Assembly (NCBI RefSeq): GCF_963583255.1
Contig: NC_084817.1
Location: forward strand, 6,967,121-7,031,120
Reading direction: 5' to 3'
Length of the DNA: 64,000 bases
Origin: Pyrus communis
Lineage: Eukaryota > Streptophyta > Magnoliopsida > Rosales > Rosaceae
Below are positions 59,955 to 64,000 of the stretch, one piece after another. The notes below the pieces were generated by a model. That model was not told the DNA's origin, made no database searches, and saw nothing but the letters and a program-made list of their open reading frames with translations. How positions within the stretch are numbered: the stretch's first letter is position 1; each line of letters starts with the position of its first letter. Made by a program: the position numbers and the translations under genes.

Positions 59955-61083
59955 GAAGTTAGCTCGATGCTGTTAGAGAAGCTTCTTTCTGCAGGTATTG
60001 GGAATCGACCTGTTGTTTTCGTGACTCACAGGTCTGTACAGTGTTGCTTGTGTGTTCAAATCTATCCCACTGGTGTGCCATTTTCTGTTTAATCATACAA
60101 TAGCCATAACATATATATTTTTTTTTCAGTCATCACATACACATACACACACACACACATATATAAAATGCACTCTTTCTCTTAATTTTTTTCAATTTCG
60201 AGTTCTAACTTTGACGGATTTAAGGATGTCCTTGAGGTCTCGTGTGTTGTCAGAGTTTTTTGTATCCCCGTTAAAAACAAAACAGAAGTAAAATAAGCAG
60301 GTGCTGCAGACGTTTTTATTCTAAATGAACTTTCTGGTAAACACCAAATGTGGTACACAGTCTCACAACCAAAGGATATAGTCTTTTATTGTGTCTTCCT
60401 TTTCTCACCCTCAATTTTAGTGCAGTAAATAATGTAACCAATCTTTCTCTTTATTTTGGTTCACAGCATCCTTTGTTTTCTGGGAGAACTAATAAAAAGT
60501 CCCTCACAAAACTCTTTTTATCGAAAAACACTTAGCCAACTTTTCTTATTATTAAGAACATGTATTGTATTATAAGGATGAAAAACATAATGAGTCGCAC
60601 TTCATGAAATCCTTAATAATAAAGAAAGTGTGCTTAATAATACAAAAAGGTATCCTTAATGATAAAGAAAGTTGTCTAAGAGTTTTTTTTTTTAATAAAA
60701 AAAGGTTTTGCTAGGGGCATTTTATTGATTTTCTATTTTTTTTTGGTAAACAGTTCATAGCATCCTTTTATTACTAAGTTTTTATACAATATAATTTATA
60801 GATGATTATATTTTTAATGCAATAATTTACTGGCTTTCTCTTGTTTGCAGCATGGGAGGTCTGGTTGTCAAGCATATACTGCATAAAGCAAGAGCAGATA
60901 ATATCAATAACCTCGTGAAAAACACCATTGGAGTTGTACGCACCTTTCCATAATTGACCAATTCACTTATAATGCTGTTCTTCACCTGTTTATTATCGTT
61001 TTCTATATGAGAACTCTGGTGTTTTATGCTCGCTTCAGGTTTTCTATAGCTGCCCGCATTTTGGAAGCAAACTTGCTGATGTT
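59955..61083 (+). CDS. SERAC1-like lipase, copy 2, lipase exons
   Basis: Three exons: 59955-60031, 60851-60935 and 61039-61083, all AG/GT bounded and in frame with each other. They read EVSSMLLEKLLSAGIGNRPV then FVTHSMGGLVVKHILHKARA and VFYSCPHFGSKLADV. THSMGG is the G/T-H-S-x-G-G nucleophile elbow with the catalytic serine, its codon split across the first intron. They continue the gene begun at 42251, but the exons between (after residue 247 up to EVSSM) are not in the window. Those between ADV and the stop codon are also missing before an LTR at 61627. Copy 1 shows what the end should look like (161-1062). This copy is most likely a disrupted gene. Confidence 0.78.
60032..60850. other. intron of the SERAC1-like gene
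   Basis: GTCTGT to TTTGCAG. It includes a short CA microsatellite (about 60130-60160) and, at about 60530-60700, repeated ATTATTAAG/CTTAATAAT-type phrases. Nothing else recognised. Confidence 0.55.
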
Positions 61084-61626
61084 GTAAGATTATGAGTATG
61101 AAACATGTACAAGAACTAGTTATAGTGCTTGAGATTGATACGGAAAAGTCTTGGTTAAAACTGTTTAGGTTGTCCTTATTGTTTTAGGATAATAGAGTTG
61201 AGAGAAGTTCTAATTGGTTTTGGAAAAGAACTTAGTGTTGGAACTTCATGAGGTCTCGTAATTCTTTATGGTTTGTATGAACTTGAATCTCAGTCCAATT
61301 CTGATAGGGAATGGATAGAGGAGCACTATATATTTATGGTTCAAACCACTGCTCTTGCGATACCAGCTTATGTTATTCTAAGTCTTATTGATTAGAGAAG
61401 CTATTGTGATTGTAAAAGAGGAGAAGGTTTCGAACACAGAGGCTACAATGGCTTCTTCATCAAGATCGAACAATGCAGGTATGTTATAAAAGGTTTTGGT
61501 TCTTAAGTCTGTTAAATGAAAAATTTAGACTAGTTGTGATTCAATTGGATGAATTCTTGTTTCTTGGATAAGTTGCTGCAATTTAATTCTTACAGACTGT
61601 TAGACCAAGTAAGTGTTTGCTTCCTG
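61084..61626. other. probable SERAC1-like intron sequence
   Basis: It begins GTAAGATTATGAG after the last recognised exon. A short frame starting MASSSRSNNAG at 61448 has no match I recognise. The next expected exons do not appear before the LTR. Confidence 0.4.
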
Positions 61627-62087
61627 TGTTGGAATTAACCCTAAAACTAATAGTAAACTCTAGAATACAACGCAGCAAGATTAGTGAAACCTTACCTGCA
61701 GAATACAAAAGATCACCAATTCGTTCCTGCAGAGGTCATGAACATGATGCAAAAGGCTCTTCTACTCACTTGGAGACCTGTATGTCCTTATGGTGATAGT
61801 CCCAAAAACGAAGAACATTTTCTCTGTGAGCAGGGAATCCTTTTTAAATAAAGCAAGGTTACCCAACTTCCATCTATCGTGGAGGTTGGTTATAGAGCCG
61901 TTGCTTTCAGTTCCAGTAGTGGAGGAAGTAGTTCTAGTACGTGCTTCAAAATGCAAAGCATGATGGATGTAACTCCTCAATTATAGGACATGGTTTTACA
62001 CGTATATAAAACCCTAACTGATTTATAATTTCAAACATGTTGACACACCTTTATCACTACTAGTTGAGTCCAATTAGGATTCTTACA
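61627..62087 (-). mobile_element. probable LTR (3' LTR of a minus-strand element)
   Basis: It begins TGTTGGAATTAACCC and ends TAGGATTCTTACA. Just to the right, 62088-62100 reads CCAAGTGGGAGAA on the minus strand, a good polypurine tract. This places the body of the element to the right, running out of the window. The partner LTR is not visible, so the call rests on termini and the tract. Confidence 0.5.
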
Positions 62088-64000
62088 TTCTCCCACTTGG
62101 ATGTTAACTAGTTGTGGTTTGAAACAACATGTTCATTATAAATCATTCCTTAGTGATCACCGTGAGTTTCATTCAATCCATATCCTATGCATATCTACCA
62201 GTAACCATTTGAAAATCGAACTCCAGAAAACAATGCATGTATCAATACTGCATGCACCCTGAAATCACGATATTCAAAATCGCACTGTATGATGTCAATG
62301 ACATATGCATATATGTACAATCCATACTTCAGTAATCACTACAATTCTCACACCTTTTCCTTCCACACTCATCTGTCCAGTGCACTTTAATCAGACTTAT
62401 CCTTAGAGCTTTTCATCCTTAAACACTGGACTTCGAGTTGATTTCTAGCTTCCTGCACAAAACAAACTTATCCAATATGTTCTTTGGAACAATCATTGGC
62501 CACATTAAGTGCTTTAAATAAGTCTGAATCAATAACCATAGTGTCAATTGAATATAAGCTTGAATGAAACAACAAAACACAAACTTGCAGCAACACTAGT
62601 AAATAGTTAAAATTCATGCGGTAGCATGTTTTACTCCCACATTCCTACAGAATCAAAACTATCATGCACACCCATGTTTGCTACATGTTTATTGAACACT
62701 CCCACTAATCTCGCATATCGAAACTAATAATAAAGCTTCACAATAGTGGTACGTTTCTAGAAAACTGTATGCAACAAATCTTTTCAGAGACATATCAACA
62801 ATTCCTTATGTGAATATGCAATAGCCATATGGATCCTTATTTGAATAGTCATAATCTCCATCCTTATATTCACAAGTTGATCTCCTGTATCACCGTATAA
62901 CAGTCTTCCTTTTTACTTCAAAAATTGAAGTCACAAGTCCAAAATACTTGCACAAAGTAGTACAATTAACCATTATTCTAACTAGTTGGCCACCAAGTTT
63001 ATTTATTGCACATATTCTTTTAATCAAACCAGAAAGAACCCTTATGGCGAAAGAGTACAATACATAATAATTTGCAAGATGTAAGGCATAACAAATATAA
63101 AGTCATCACTCCCACTAATTTAATTAATCATAACTTAATTACAGAACAACACTTTTGATAAAGTTCTGAAATATGCATACTTTGGGAGCAATCTTACTAC
63201 GATAATTAGTTAACAAAAAGCATCTTACCACATAATTTTATTTTATTTTTTTTTTTCTTTTATGTTTCTTTAACATGCAAGAAATCACATTATCAATGAA
63301 AAAGTCACAAAAGTATCACAATCTTTCATGCACAAGATATTCCAATCTTTCCTTGATATTCATATAAGCATGTATGATGGATACACAAAACCATACCACA
63401 GACAATCAAACGGTATGAAACAACTGGACCACAATTGTATCGATATCAAACATTAGTTCGTATTAGCTTCACACTCCTTATAACGACCAACACGTAACCA
63501 TCCAATGCAACCATATGCAATAGAAAAAGACGATAGACAACGCATATAAACATCTTATATACATTATATATAGTCACGCAATTTAACCATGTTGTCATCT
63601 TTAAGATTATAATTCAACTTGAGTCATGCTAGCTTGAATCAGGGTGAGCTTCCTTACACTACATTTTAGCAAATTCTGGTGCAAAATTATGAAACCCTTG
63701 CTCTACAGCATGAAACTGATGAAACTTGCTTTACAGCCTGAAACTGATTGCGTTGGAAATAATGACTTTCCATTTGATTCATGTTGTGGTGGTATATGCC
63801 ATATGCCATATGCATGCGTACATTAGTTATTGTTCCAAGACTTGGATGGTAGAGCATGCTAATAGTACGGTTGGCATCATTGATTTGTTCTCTCACATAT
63901 GGATGTTGAATATTAAACATGCATTCATCATACAAGGAAACTTAATACATATGTTTTCAAAAACTTTACCTTACTTTCAATTTGATTTGGACAACACAAA
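62088..64000 (-). other. probable interior of an LTR element, no pol seen
   Basis: AT-rich sequence with many CACTCCCACTAAT-type and CATATGCAT-type phrases. No gag, protease, reverse transcriptase or integrase motif on either strand. It may be a non-coding element or the region 3' of a pol lying beyond the window. Confidence 0.35.

Overview
This window is plant nuclear DNA, and it looks like a woody eudicot, most likely Rosaceae of the apple/pear type. It has intron-rich genes with GT-AG introns, plant-specific families (patatin-like lipase, plastid heme-oxygenase-like protein), Ty1/copia and Ty3/gypsy LTR retrotransposons, TIR elements with clean target-site duplications (TSDs), and a Cassandra-type LTR carrying a 5S rRNA-like sequence. 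The family placement is inference; no species can be proven from the sequence alone.

The backbone is a large direct segmental duplication. Block A runs about 2320-35495 and block B about 43053-59867. Both hold, in the same order: the 3' part of a heme oxygenase 2-like gene (+), a minisatellite, a decayed copia element (+), an intact seven-exon patatin-like phospholipase gene (-), and a hAT-like non-autonomous element. The blocks differ in length because of later events. Block A gained a 1.1 kb hAT-like element, a 101-bp MITE, a 12.5 kb Tat-type gypsy element and a 7.9 kb copia element, the last itself hit by a 2 kb solo LTR and a Harbinger-type MITE. Block A also lost several segments. Block B gained a 2 kb LTR element without a recognisable pol.

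Layout. 1-1062: last exons of a SERAC1-like lipase gene (copy 1). 1624-3043: heme-oxygenase-like pseudogene. 3044-9799: intergenic DNA, two MITE-like insertions, minisatellite, copia remnant. 9800-22265: Tat-type gypsy element on the minus strand with an antisense spliced extra gene. 22952-24883: patatin-like gene 1. 26547-35307: hAT-like element with nested copia, solo LTR and MITE. 35891-39671: non-coding LTR element. 40615-40909: Cassandra-like solo LTR. 42251-42991: first exon of a second SERAC1-like gene. 43053-59867: block B, including patatin-like gene 2 (52047-53978). 59955-61083: three later exons of the second SERAC1-like gene. 61627-64000: probable edge of another LTR element.

The most interesting point is that block B lies inside the second SERAC1-like gene. 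It separates exon 1 from the exon carrying the lipase serine, and the middle exons are not in the window. The two remaining heme-oxygenase exons with acceptors in block B are in the same phase as the SERAC1-like exon 1 donor. A spliced fusion (mitochondrial-type N-terminus plus heme-oxygenase C-terminus, 316 codons) is therefore open on paper. The two patatin-like genes are the only complete, undamaged protein genes.
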